Shown piece by piece: positions 1 to 22,164 of a stretch of 64,000 nucleotides of DNA. This DNA is from Syngnathus acus (lineage: Eukaryota > Chordata > Actinopteri > Syngnathiformes > Syngnathidae), in assembly GCF_901709675.1 (NCBI RefSeq), contig NC_051088.1, positions 24,835,193 through 24,899,192 on the forward strand, read 5' to 3'. The notes under the pieces were generated by a model. That model made no database searches. It was not told the DNA's origin and saw only the letters and a program-made list of their open reading frames with translations. How positions within the stretch are numbered: position 1 is the stretch's first letter; every line of letters begins with the position of its first letter. The translations under genes were made by a program, and so were the position numbers.

Positions 1-562
1 TTTACATTTGGCCACAAGCAGCAGTTTGACAGGTAGTCAACATCCTTCCATCCAGCCATCCATTCTCTGTCACGCTTTCGGATTTCCGGGGGCTCACCAG
101 CCGATTGCAGGAAATCGTCAACAATTGTTCAAAGAAAATAAAAAGGCAAATATTTCCAATCCCATTGGATGTTTATTACATTTAAAACACATAATAAAAA
201 TCATTAAAAAATCACTAAATGAAATTAAACATAAATAAATATAAATAAATAAATAAATATAAGCGAATAAAAGCACTTCATTATTCCAAGCAACTCTAAA
301 GCTTTGCTATGTGTCTGGGAATTAAAACATTAAAATATTTGATTCATCCCATTGATCAAACACCAAATAATTGACAAAAAAGAAGACACAGTTGATACAA
401 AAATAAGGAACGGAAAACGACCCACAAGAAATGTACGGCTAGTCTACTCAGTGACACCCACTCAGTCAGAAGACAAGCAAGCTAGCTGTCATGTCAGTCG
501 TTCTGCTAACCCGTCCGACTCCCAGAGTGACTGCGAACATTGTGGGAAGCGTTGCCACCCTG

Positions 563-588
563 ACACACACACACACACACACACACAA
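563..588. repeat. (CA)n microsatellite
   Basis: About 13 uninterrupted CA dinucleotides. A separate GGAT tetranucleotide tract follows at about 644-673. Confidence 0.95.
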
Positions 589-643
589 ACAAGTTCCCGA
601 AGGTAGCCTCCTGCGACAAGACAGGTTGTTGTTTTTATCCACT

Positions 644-673
644 GATGGATGGATGGATGGATGGATGGATGGA
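644..673. repeat. (GGAT)n microsatellite
   Basis: Seven or more consecutive GGAT units grading into GGAGG. The same tetranucleotide recurs at 12450-12523 and is common at the 3' end of fish LINE tails. Confidence 0.9.
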
Positions 674-2865
674 GGGAGGTGGCGGCTGACACTGAAACAC
701 TCGACTGAACTTCAACATTCCTACAACATCACCCTGGTGTGAGAATAAGAAGCCAGAAAGAATTCTATATTCTCATTTAAATATGATCCATCCAATTGAG
801 TTCAGGTCAAACAAGGAAGTTTCCGATGCTCAACATTTAACGGCAACATCAGACAGCTGTTCTTTCTCATCTTTGTCCTCATCTCAATCTCCCTAAATGC
901 CCGTTTTGACTCTCAATCATCATCGCGCCACATCTGTGAGTCATTTCCCTTCGGTTGAAATTTGACTGCGTACTCGACATTGCCAGAGATACGCGGGCCG
1001 ATAAAGGAATAATTCATGCCACATAATTGGACTCAATCAGGCTTCATGAGATCATTTCAATTAGCGGCTGTGTTTTCATTTGCCGCTCCTGGAGGGCTGT
1101 TCTATATCCGCAAGGGACTAATCTATCGCTGCCATTGTTTCCAGCTCCATGAATTAGTCACGGATAATTAATTGATCCCATTTAGCACATGCATTTAATC
1201 AAGACGCTCATGTGTGGCTTTAAACTTCATTGAGAGTGAAGGTTGGTCATCTAAATCAACGTGAGTATCACAATAGAGTTTAAGGGATGATTTGACCCAA
1301 ATGATTCGATCGCAATAATAATTCGATGCAATTATGAAGCCTGTGGGGGAGAAAAAAAGCCGCTCGTTCCATTCCTTGTGAATGTCAATTGATGGGGCGG
1401 AATATGCATGCAATGGGATCCATTCGGTGTGAGCGACATCGATTAGATGAACTAAAAGGCCGCCTCTCTTTCGAAGGTTAAGGTGAAAATTCATTTGCTT
1501 GTTTGTCAGTTCAATCCTGCTCTTGAAAATAATTTGAATGTGACTTTTACTGCCCACTGGGTCATGTGATCTCTTCTCTCCGTAATTGTGCTTGCTGAAT
1601 ACAAATGGTGGCGACTTTGGACAGGGTTAGGATTGAAATTTCATTTTCAGCCCTTCATTTATTGGCTTGTGGTTGAGTTGAAGCTATTCATACGGGATTT
1701 GTCCCGGCCACCGGCACCCGGTTGCTCCTGTCTTGTATTCCACAATGGCCGAGATTCTTTGAGTATACACACAAGGAAGAGGAGGAGGAGGAGGAGGAAG
1801 GAAGGTTTGGGGGGATTAAAACGAAAGCACTCAAAAGTCAAGGTCCATCCATGTAGTTATTGTATGAGATGGTCCCTGTCAAGGATGACAGTTTGAAACA
1901 CTTGACCCACAAAAATGAATTCTTTGCCAGGGCCAAGTGACAGCTCTGAGTAATTCATTCTTTTGAAATGTTGAGGCAGATGGAGAGAGAATGGAAGAAG
2001 AAGGGGAGTGACGTGGAATTTGATAGAGCGAGACAAGAGCCAGGGACAGCCAGATAAGGTAGGAATAAAAATGAGACAAACAAAGACAATTTAGACATGC
2101 GGGGATGGATTAGAAGAACACTCTGACCACCTTAAGTTAATACGAATAATATACATTCGAAAATATAGGAATTGATATGTCATTTTGGTGGTCTAACAAG
2201 TACGTACGCCAAGAGCATTTAAATAGGTATGTTCAATAAGAGATCACCCTAGCTCCAATGACACTGACGGTTATTCACGTTGTGCTCTTAGAAAAACTTC
2301 ATTTCACAGAATAAAAGAAAAAGGAATTAAGTAACCTCTCGTTAGGTAAACAAACTGTGAAAGGCTTTTATTAAAGGATTGACTCTGCTGCTTTGAGATC
2401 ATCGGAATCGACTTGTGTGATGTCCATGAAAACTTTTGAATGCTAATAGCTCGACAGATGATGAGATAGAGTGGGGGAGGAAAAGAAAAAAAAGAAGCCC
2501 GAGTGCGGCACCGTCCTTCAGATGGCTGATGGCTGCACGGTGCGCTTTGTTGAAATTAGCAGAACTTGGCAGCGATCAACATCCTCAAATAGCGACATCT
2601 CCAACGCGCTGTGTTCTTTCAACTTAAAACCACAACAAAAAAGGAGAGACGCACAAGTGACGGGGGGGGGGAGCAAAGAAAATTCATAAAAGAAGCTTAA
2701 AATACAAAACTGGCTTGCCAGTGGAAAAATAGCTGTTGGGTGTCACCTTTTAACCTTTTGAAGAACAGGTCACATCGCTGACAGACAACCAATGGAAAAA
2801 GCAGAACAAAAAGGTTTCGATATGCTGCAAGAAAATGCTACCAGACCCCCAAGGCAGCGGTGACG

Positions 2866-2950
2866 GCCGGACGGACGGACGGACGGATGGATGGGAGAGA
2901 GACAGAGAGAGAGAGACAGAGAGAGAGCTTTTTCTCTCTGTCTCTCTCTA
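2866..2950. repeat. GGAC/GGAT tract followed by an inverted GA/TC tract
   Basis: Short GGAC repeats grade into GGAT, then a purine run of GAGA/GACA is followed, after a short T-rich loop, by its complement TCTC/TGTC. The purine and pyrimidine arms (about 2895-2950) can pair as a hairpin. Confidence 0.8.
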
Positions 2951-3465
2951 AATGGTCCAATTTCCACTCTCTCTTTGGCCATCAGCGTTATTTAGAGAGC
3001 TGCTGATGCTTTAATGATTGGAGGGGGCCTCATTGTGATGTAGCGCCACCTCTGTGTTGTCTAATTGTCTCCGAGCAGGCTGATGGCCGTCTGTCTGGAA
3101 TGCAAAATCAACTCGTAACGAGGAGCCCATAAAAAAGCAAGCGTGTCTGTATTGTATTCTTGGGTGGAGCATTTGGAGATAAAGAAGAAATGTGTGCATG
3201 CATGCATGCATGCATGCGTCACCAATTAAAAATGACCTCCTGTGAGATGAATGGCCTGCACTCAGAAAATCTCTCTACCTGTGATCATTTCAATCCAGTT
3301 TACCCTGTAATGAGAAAGCAAGCTATTAATTGTAATCATAAAATGAACGCTTGACTTAAATCATCTTTATATTTCCTTGCAATTAGCCGTCACGTAACCA
3401 AATTTCTTGGCATTATAAATTTAATTGACGCGTCTTTTAAAAGCCACATTCGTGACATTTAAGTG

Positions 3466-3467
3466 TT

Positions 3468-3492
<25 letters not shown>
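3466..3492. repeat. (TG)n microsatellite
   Basis: Uninterrupted GT dinucleotides ending in GCGCGC. A (GCAT)n tract lies nearby at about 3193-3217 and a (CA)n tract at about 4289-4307. Confidence 0.9.
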
Positions 3493-3498
<6 letters not shown>

Positions 3499-5752
3499 CC
3501 ACAATCGATCGGTGCATGGTTTAAATGACTTGCAATCAATATTACGCCAATTAAAAAAATCGTAATAAATTGCTAATGCACACTCATTATACTTGGAGTG
3601 ACCTATCATGTCATAATTGCTTGATTATGAAGGCCTGTTAGTTTTTCTCTGACAGAACATCATTTCCTTTTCATAGACTATCGTCAGACAATCCTCATTA
3701 AAAAATATATTTATACTGTATATGCATGTTTTTGTAAAACGACTCTGTTGTTTCTAATTGCTCACTAAGCATAAAATAAAGTTGCTGTGATTCAATCACG
3801 AGATAATTTGTTCTTCAATTCATTTAAGAGTTTGCTTCTTTGAGAATTGAATGGATTTCTTAGAAAATGTATTTTTGTCGATCGTCAGCGAGGAAAAAAG
3901 AAAAACAGAAAATGCACAGGCTCAATCCATATTTGATGCATTTTTGAAGTAGGCATGCATTAAAAGTTCAGGGACATCATCGCAAGGCTTTTTAACACAA
4001 AGAAAAGAGTGGCCAAATACTGAACAAATGTTTCTAACAAGACGAGAGGTAATTGCTTGTTTGACGCTCACCTCAAGCTCTAAAAGCAACATTCTTGAAG
4101 ATGAGATTTTTTTGAATACACACAAAAGCTAGTTTAATTTGCACATTCGCTATGTGGATCTTAAGTGCCTGAGGTATAACAGATTTCCTTTTTTTTTTTT
4201 TTTGATGAATACACAGCGATGCAGTGTCCTTACACCCGTGCAAGGCTGGCCTGTAAATTTAACAAGAGTGTAACCTTGATGGACCCAACACACACACACA
4301 CACACACGTTTTTCTATAACACGAGTGTGCTTTCTTTCTCGCTGTACTTAAATGATGTTGAAACATAGACACTTGTTGAATAAAAATGATTCAACCTCAA
4401 TCTTCAAGTTTGGCTCCTTTCAGTTTTTTCCCCGAAGGGGTCGACACAGCATTTTTGTCCAGATGACAAAACAAATGGTGTACCCAAGAGCAATAGTAGA
4501 AGAATTTTTATTGGAAGTTGAATGCAATGAATTTAATAGATCATAAAAAGTAGCTAAATTCTCCACTTATGAATTGTTGTTTTACTTAGAAGAAGTAAAT
4601 AAAACTCACATCGCATGTTGATGTTTGAGAACGAGCTAGGCTTGACTTTTGGCATAGCTTGACTCAACTGAAAACAAAGAAATATCAAATATACAAACAA
4701 TATTAACTGAGAAGGGGTGTACCTTCTTTGGATGTGTTTTAGATTAGATGGAGAAAACAAGGATTTTTCTTAAGCATGTTCAAATGTAGCAGCTAACGTA
4801 TGGTATTTGTAAAAATAATTCATGAAGATTTTTCTAAAGAAAGATTTTTGTAATGTAGCAGGTACAGTGTTTTCATATATATATTTTTTTTTAGTTTGAT
4901 ATTTCATGTTGCTATTTGTGGAGGTTAGAGAGATACCAAGCAATGCCTTTATTGTTGAAGAAAGGGGTTACTTTATGGGCATTCATGCAGGGAGATTTGA
5001 GTTGCAAGTGCCATTCATCTGTCACCTTTCCCTTCCCGTCTCGGTAGGCGGCCTTGTCCGTCCCCGTTATGACCCACATTTAATTTGGCTTTTGGAAATG
5101 TCCCTGATAAAATTGCCTCTTTCGCTCATTCCCCAAACCTGCATTCTTGTTTTTTTTTTGTTTTTTCTTCCCAGAGCCACAGGCTAAAATCCATTGCCCA
5201 ACTCCGCCAATGTTTTCATGGCAGCTTTACCCTCCTGCCTTTTTGAAAGTTCATAGCCTGGCTCGGAGGCAAACGGAGAAAAAAAAAAATCAAAACTGTA
5301 AGGTAGGCTCACATCACAATTACAACCCCCACCCTCACTTCTTCTTGAAAATCAGGTTGCTCCCTTTAACCATCTCTGGGGTTCCATTTAACATAGCTAT
5401 GTCTTTTTTATTTTGCCCATTTTTGTTCAGGGCTATTTTCTCATGAAATAAGGAAGGCAATTATTTGCAAAGAGCTGATCTTTGCCTCTGTTGTATTCGT
5501 GACGTTTCACCTATTGGCACACACGGGCGGGCACATGTAGCAAGCCACCAATGTGATCACTGAATGTCAGGTCAGGAACATCCAAAGACCAGCAGTCCTC
5601 TCAGCTGAGCATACAAGAAGTTGATAAAGAGCATCAGAACGCAAAGATTCTACCAGGTCAGCTCAAAATGCTACCACGCCATACATGATGTCATACAGAT
5701 GAAACATTTCTTTGTCATTTGTGGCCAAATTGTCTATTTTTTGTGTGGATTG

Positions 5753-5824
5753 CAACCAATCATGGCTCAGCTTACGGCTGTCACATGACCACACCTAGGA
5801 AACAGGTGAGCTGTGATTGGTTGT
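5753..5824. repeat. Short imperfect inverted repeat, possible MITE remnant
   Basis: The left arm (5753-5770, beginning CAACCAATCA) and the right arm (5807-5824, ending TGATTGGTTG) are near-complementary over about 18 bp around a 36-bp centre. Nothing here looks coding. The arms carry CCAAT/ATTGG motifs, so a regulatory explanation is also possible. Confidence 0.45.
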
Positions 5825-8703
5825 TAGTTGAGCCCTTAGCACATGTGACGTCATTTTTAGTCAAAGGTATTAAATGCACACGCACAAAATAATTGTAGAG
5901 AAAATAAGTTTTTACTGCTGAAAATGGCTAAATAAGTGCACTATTGCTTTCAAATCATCTTACCTTCAAATGTTGTCTTTTGCCTTTAAATGTTTTCTAA
6001 CCATGTGAAAGCAACCTGGTGTCTGAAAAACAGCATGTTTACAAAAAGATCCTGCGGCATTTGCTTCTTTGAGTGAGCTAGTGCTGTGGCAGGAACTTCA
6101 CCATGCAAAAACCTGAAATGCAATTTTACAGCATTGTGGACAAGTGTGGGCGGGCGGACGTGAGGCCCTTATTCTGAAACTGTGAAAGACAGCCCAGTGG
6201 CCAGAGGTGCCGGCCAAATGTGAAATGGAAAGTCTTTTGGATTCACATTGTGGAAAAAAGTCAACACTTATGAGGAGTGTGGGTGGGTGTCAAGGAATTT
6301 CTGGTCGAACGTTGTTGTAATAATCTATTGTAATAATGGAGCTGTTCCTAATTGCGGTGATTTGTTTTTGGACTTTGTTTGGAATAGGAGCACGTGAAAT
6401 TAAATGAAGAGGAGGAACCTTGGACCACACAGAACAGATTTATTGTGTCATGGGTTCAAGTGGCCCTCCAATTGAAAACAACGACTCGAGACAGGAAGGA
6501 GGGGAGGAAAACATAATATTAATATCTTCACCACGTAATTAGTAGGAAATGTTAATAGGAAGGTATTATTGATCCTCATAAAAACTCCCACACATCAGGA
6601 AAGGAAACGTTCATGTAAAGGTTAATCCAGTGGACATGCTGAGGCAAGGCGGAGCATTTGGATTCTTTTGTATTTTGTGCAACAATGACAATGAACACTT
6701 GTTTTACAATAAAAATGAACAATTTAAGAGGAACTCCACAGAACTATTTTTAACACGCTTTCTAATAAAAAAAAAATTCCAATTCGTGTTAAAATTTCAT
6801 TAGTTTGTAAAATTTCAAGTAATGGAAAAGAAACATGAAAATAAATAAATAAATAAATATTTAAAGTCTACTAGCCACTGGATACTAGCGAGTGGATTTT
6901 TGACATTTATGCAAAAATACTGCTCTCCTTTGGTGAAAGCGGGAACAGCATGTTAAAAAAATGCTCATTTCATGTCATTGCTTTTTTTTTTCTTGCCAAG
7001 AGTCAGTTGAAATAGGCTCCTTCCTATTCACGTTTTTTGTGGACCTTTTGGAATTCCCTTAGATGCTATGCCAAAATTGTGATCAATCAGAAAGTAGTCA
7101 TTGATATCAGAGTAGATTGAAATTCTGTAGCCTGAGTTGTTTGACTTCACCACACGTACAAAATATATATTTTTTTCTCTTGAGTTGCTTCTCAAAAACG
7201 AAATCACATCATCGATAAGATCCATCCACCCATCCATTTTCTGTCCCGCGTTGGTTTAATTTTAATGCTAAACTGTGAACAGATGATTGATTTCCCCTTC
7301 AGTCATTTTGTCACACGCTTGTTGTTCATAATATCACCAGCAGAGGGCAGCGTAGCTTTACATTTGTTTTTCTAAATTGGAGACATCTGAGCCAAGTCAT
7401 ACAATGTCGGCTCCATGTTTTTAAGAGGGGAAAGGTCATGTGTAAGGGACGTGAAAGAGTACAAGAACAAATGGTTAACAAGCAGTTCAACTACTTTTGG
7501 AGAGGAGTGTGATTGCTTTACGACATGAATATTCGAACGCCGCCGCGACAGAGTGTCGGCCAGCTACAAATCTCGCACTAATCTTACTTGCAGCATTTTG
7601 CAACGTCATTAGCTATAAATCAATATAGACTATTGATTTGTGGGCTTATTAACCTTGTAAGACAACAGCTAAATTGATTGTTCTGTCAAGGTATTGGAAA
7701 TATGGAGTCTGCATGTAAGGGTCCAGATTTAGCTTGTCCTCAAGCACTGGGAATATTTTGAAACATGTAAGTGTAAATCATCAATGTTATCATTGTAAAA
7801 TTTCCTCTGTTTTCTCCATGCATGAACAGATTTTTGACAACATTAGATAAAAATATTTGCTCCAGAGCGGAACTGACCTGGTACAAATCAAGAACCAAAT
7901 TAATTTCAAGTGTCATTAGACATAATATGGCCATAGAAATTGATGTCAAAAGGAATTAGTACATATTTCTTTGGAGTTTTCATGGTCGGGTATACAACAG
8001 TTTCCATGGCAACTGTGGCTCCCGCACTCCTGTGGATCTTGCATGGAAAGGAAACAAAAGGATTAACAAGAAGCACACGAGGGGGTTTCTTCAATCAGGT
8101 GAAGACCACAAGTTCTGCTTGCAAAAGGGTTGGCTAATTAGATCCTAAAGTAAACTTTTGGATAAATGATCTCAAACTGACCATCCCAGTTATGAGGGGG
8201 TGCACACTTACACAATTACAATGAATTTATTTTTAAAAACATGATCATTTTCCTATTTTTGTACAGGTCATCGATCACAATTTTTTATTTTATTTTTTTA
8301 ATACATGTCCAAGCTTGTTCTCATTTTATTTAAATCATCAAAAGCTGTCATTCCAACAGGGGTGTGTAGACTTTTTAATCGACTGTTCATGTGAGTTGGT
8401 TTGACCCGTTGGCCCAAGGGAAGTGTTATTTGATGAAAGGAAAATGTGGGAACAGACTCCAATACTAATCTAATCTTACTCCAAAGGTCCTTGAAGAGGA
8501 CAAGCCAGGTCATGAACAAGGATCTGTGGGCTGCACTTGCCAGATGGTTGAGCTGCCAATGTGACAGACAAGACAAAGCAGCTACTTGATGCAACCACAA
8601 CTGAACTGTGTAGCTCTCAAAAGATAGCTGGAACACAGACGTTGTGTTTTCCTGACTTTCTGACGTTACACCGTAGCTCCGCCCCTAAAGTCAAGCGTAC
8701 TTT

Positions 8704-9038
8704 CAGTGATCCCTCGCTACTTCGCGTTTCGTTTATCGCAGCTTTACTACATCGCGGATTTTTTTGCCAAATTAAGAAAACTTTTAAAAGTCAAACAAAA
8801 ACTTATAAATTGAGGAAACATGTGTCTAACTTTTAGGACAATGTAGCATTGCTCCAAATGTTCGTTTACATTCCATTAGAAGTCTGTTTTCGCGTGTTAG
8901 CACGATCGCGAATTAGCATCTTTCCGCTAACTCGTTAGCCTGCCCAGTACTTCTTGTTGATGACCATACTTCGAGGATTTCACTTATCGCGGGTGGTTTT
9001 TGGAACCAATTATCCGCGATAAACGAGGGATTACCGTA
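8704..9038. mobile_element. MITE-like element with imperfect terminal inverted repeats
   Basis: The left end reads CAGTGATCCCTCGCTAC. The right end, on the opposite strand, reads TACGGTAATCCCTCGTTTAT. Both continue into a TATCGCGG-type motif on their own strand. The element is about 335 bp and has no ORF. Sequences with this AATCCCTCGTTTATCGCG end are widespread interspersed repeats in fish genomes. Family assignment is not possible from the sequence alone. Confidence 0.7.
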
Positions 9039-9623
9039 GCAAAATGGGTGTAAAAAGGGAAAGGTTTGATCAAATAACACTTTCATTTCTTTCTAAAATA
9101 TGGATTAAAGATTGTTCATCCGTTTATGAGCGTCAGGCACGCATTTTGTGAGCATATGTAGTTTATTACTCTTGTTCCATTGGATAATGGTCAGTGTTTG
9201 GGAATGATTTTCAACTCTGGAAAAAAAATGCCTATATCTCCATGAAATAGCTTGGCAGAAGACACGCCTACCTTGGTCGGTCAGCAGCGTCTCTGTCACA
9301 CGTTTCCACAAACAATGCACCGCGCCCGTGAGCGCACGACCACACGAGCATCTCGGAAATGAGAAGCGATTGCTTTTGTCTGATGTTTGGCTGCCGCATG
9401 TACGCGATCAGCCAAGGCCGTCAAGCGTGCGTCATGGGGGAAATTTTCTGACCATCATGACTGACTGGTGACAAAAGGAACGGATTGTATTTTTTGTTTG
9501 GGGGGGGTGAAGAAGGAAATAATGCCGGTCCGCAGGGGCCACGTAGCGCCACATAATACATTTCTCGGAGTAATAATTCGTAAATTCGAAGGACAAAGTG
9601 AGTACAGTGCATGAAGTGTGTGT

Positions 9624-9662
9624 CCTGCGCTGCGCTGCGCTACGCTGCGCTGCGGTGCATGC
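9624..9662. repeat. (GCTGC)n-like minisatellite
   Basis: Imperfect tandem CGCTG pentamers with single-base variants. This is a GC-rich island in AT-rich surroundings. Confidence 0.8.
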
Positions 9663-9827
9663 TGCGCCCGTAAAAAGCACGAGTCTCATTCCTCTTTAAA
9701 TGATTTTATTTTCGCCCTAAATGTGATTTATTGTCCTTTTGAGTACAGGTGCAAGAATTTTATCTTTCAATTTCAGTTCAGTTTTATCCACGTGAACATT
9801 CATTCGTTATTAATAAGCTTGGACATG

Positions 9828-9890
9828 TATTTATTTATTTATTTATTTTTATGTAATTTTATTCATTTATTTATTTATTTATTTATTGCT
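9828..9890. repeat. (TTTA)n tract
   Basis: Two runs of ATTT tetranucleotides interrupted by unique AT-rich sequence. It lies about 450 bp 5' of the first visible kcnh7 exon. Confidence 0.85.
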
Positions 9891-10333
9891 CAATTTTATT
9901 GGGACAATTTCTGCTGTAATTTGGTGGTATTTATTGGGATATATTAATCATAATTTGGGTTAACGTCATCATCATGATCATTATTTCACCATTTCCTCGA
10001 ACATGCATTTTCCAAATGAGTTCCAATCAGGCGTTGACTGCAGGCAAATCTTTTTTGGGCCATAAACTATAAGCAAATAGAATCACCAAAGTTATTAGAA
10101 CTTAAATCTTGGAGTACTGCACTCCATTTAATGAGCCTATAAATGAGTTTCATTGTTTTGTCACTTATACCACTAGAACAAATTTTCATCGAGGTCATTG
10201 GTCGAATATGAACAAAACAAATTCAAAAAAGAACCAAGCTCTAAGTATGTGGGGTCTGAAAGTTAGTGGGGCGAATTAAAGAAACCCTTAACTGATATTT
10301 TGGCATATTGACTTTTGTTGTTATTGTTGACAG

Positions 10334-20868
<10,535 letters not shown>

Positions 20869-21036
20869 GTGATGCCCGTACCAGCTTCCCAGCAACGTCA
20901 CCAGCAGCTCAGTACCAGCGGGACTCCGTGGACCAAGCCGTGTCTGACCTGCGGCACTCCCCAAGATGACCAAGGACTTTTTTAGTTGGACTCAGGGTAG
21001 AAGAATATGCAAAGGAACAAAACACGACTTCCATTC
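20869..21036 (+). other. kcnh7: Presumed proximal 3' UTR of kcnh7
   Basis: Unique sequence between the stop codon and the target duplication of the inserted element. A second reading frame here stays open and ends in a tract reading roughly VSDLRHSPR. The true C-terminus could therefore use another splice junction in this stretch. No AATAAA is present before the insertion. Confidence 0.5.
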
Positions 21037-21044
21037 CTTTACAG
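21037..21044. repeat. Left 8-bp target-site duplication (CTTTACAG)
   Basis: CTTTACAG immediately precedes the left terminus at 21045. An identical CTTTACAG follows the right terminus at 27435-27442. Eight-bp duplications are characteristic of hAT-superfamily insertions. Confidence 0.92.
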
Positions 21045-21350
21045 CAGTGTTTCCCAACCAGTGTGCAGTGTGCCGCCGTGAGAGATGTTCAGCTGTGCCG
21101 TGGGAAATTGTCCAACATTAAATACCCAGCGCATTGTAAACAGGATCGCCAAACCACAGGTCAGTTAGCGCAAGGCCTGGTCAGCCACTTGCTAATCGTG
21201 CATGCGTGGCAAATCGGAGAATCTTGACATTTCATGTTGCGGCATCGGCACATACTCAGTTCATGTTTATGTGTTGCTGTTAGCGTTGGCTCGTGAGTGA
21301 ACGATTCGTTCAAAAGAACGATTTTCTTTTCAGTGAACGAGAGTGAACAA

Positions 21351-21455
21351 ATCACTTCCTAAAGTGATTCGTTCTTTTTTCTGTTCATATGACTTCAACA
21401 AGTAGGTGCCGGTAATGCGCATTGAAGCTGGTGCCACCTCGCCGCAAATCAGAAT
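21351..21455 (+). repeat. Left inner inverted arm
   Basis: Matches the reverse complement of 27146-27250 over about 100 bp with few differences, including ATCACTTCCTAAAGTGATTC and CGGTAATGCGCATT. It suggests a fold-back element inside, or ancestral to, the outer hAT-type element. Confidence 0.88.
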
Positions 21456-21467
21456 GAAAAAGAAGCA

Positions 21468-21795
21468 CTTTCACTTAAGCTTTTTCCCTAATGAAGTGGC
21501 CTGTGATTAGGTACACCTCATGGACACTTCAATAGGTACACTACACGAGGTAAAAAAAAAAAAAAGAATAAATAAATAAGAAAGTGTAGCGAACGATTTG
21601 GTGAACGATTCTTTTGAACAATTCTTTTGAACAAATATTTTGAGTGAACCGATTCTAAAGGTTCAGTTCACTTAAAAGAACTGGAATGCACTAGTACAAA
21701 AGAGTGCAGACGGCCAAGGGCTGTCAGGTCGAAATAGCTGACTGGTTAGTGACACGGGCTCTCGCTTGGAAGGAACTTGGTTCGATCCCAGGTGT
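21468..21795 (+). repeat. Left direct flank of the tandem array
   Basis: Shares an ordered series of segments with 26118-26427: CACTTAAGCTTTTTCC, AGGTACACCTCATGGACACT, ATAAATAAATAAGAAAGTGT, GAACGATT repeats, and a tRNA-like GGTTCGATCCCAGGTGTGAG end. A diverged copy of the tandem unit head (CCCTAATGAAGTGGCCTG) lies inside it. Confidence 0.88.
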
Positions 21796-21800
21796 GAGCA
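21733..21800 (+). other. tRNA-like SINE head
   Basis: TAGCTGACTGGTTAGTGAC resembles a pol III box A region, and GGTTCGATCCC about 30 bp on is a canonical box B. A similar module occurs at 26359-26427 and in inverted form at about 22100-22158. The spacing is short for a functional tRNA. Confidence 0.6.
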
Positions 21801-22158
21801 TACACCTAATTGTCCTTTTAGAATTGGAACCTCGCTGCATATGCAAACATATGCAAGTATTTATGTGTAAATACATAAGGTGGCCCGGCCCCAAGTTGGC
21901 GGAGCGAACCAATGGATCACGCCCACTACCTAGGGGGCCGGGTGGAATCCAGTAGTGTAAGGGGCGGGGTGAAGAGAGTTACGGTTCCAAAGTAGGGTTT
22001 AAAGCTAGGGTTAGGGGCGGGCCACCTTATGTATTTACACATAAATACTTGCATTTGATGGCATATGCGTACGCAGCGAGGGTCCAATTCTAAAAGCACA
22101 TTCAGGTATATGCTCACACCTGGGCTCGAACTAAGTTCTTTCCGAGTGAGAGCCAAGG
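21757..22158. repeat. Long inverted repeat (hairpin) left of the array
   Basis: 21757-21886 and 22020-22158 are near reverse complements, sharing for example TATTTATGTGTAAATACATA and the box B-containing segment. They are separated by about 130 bp of unrelated spacer. Confidence 0.8.
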
Positions 22159-22164
22159 GAATCT

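Larger units (their letters stand above)
1..10333. other. Non-coding sequence 5' of the first visible kcnh7 exon
   Basis: No exon with homology and matching splice phase was found here. The stretch is probably kcnh7 intron 1, because exon 1 (which in KCNH genes encodes an N-terminus beginning [10 protein letters not shown]) is not visible and that intron is usually very long. The content is AT-rich unique sequence, microsatellites, a MITE-like element at 8704-9038, a small inverted repeat at 5753-5824 and LINE-tail fragments near 40-110 and 7220-7250. Homeodomain-type TAAT/ATTA-rich blocks, for example about 960-1240, look like candidate regulatory sequence, but conservation cannot be tested from one sequence. 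Confidence 0.6.
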
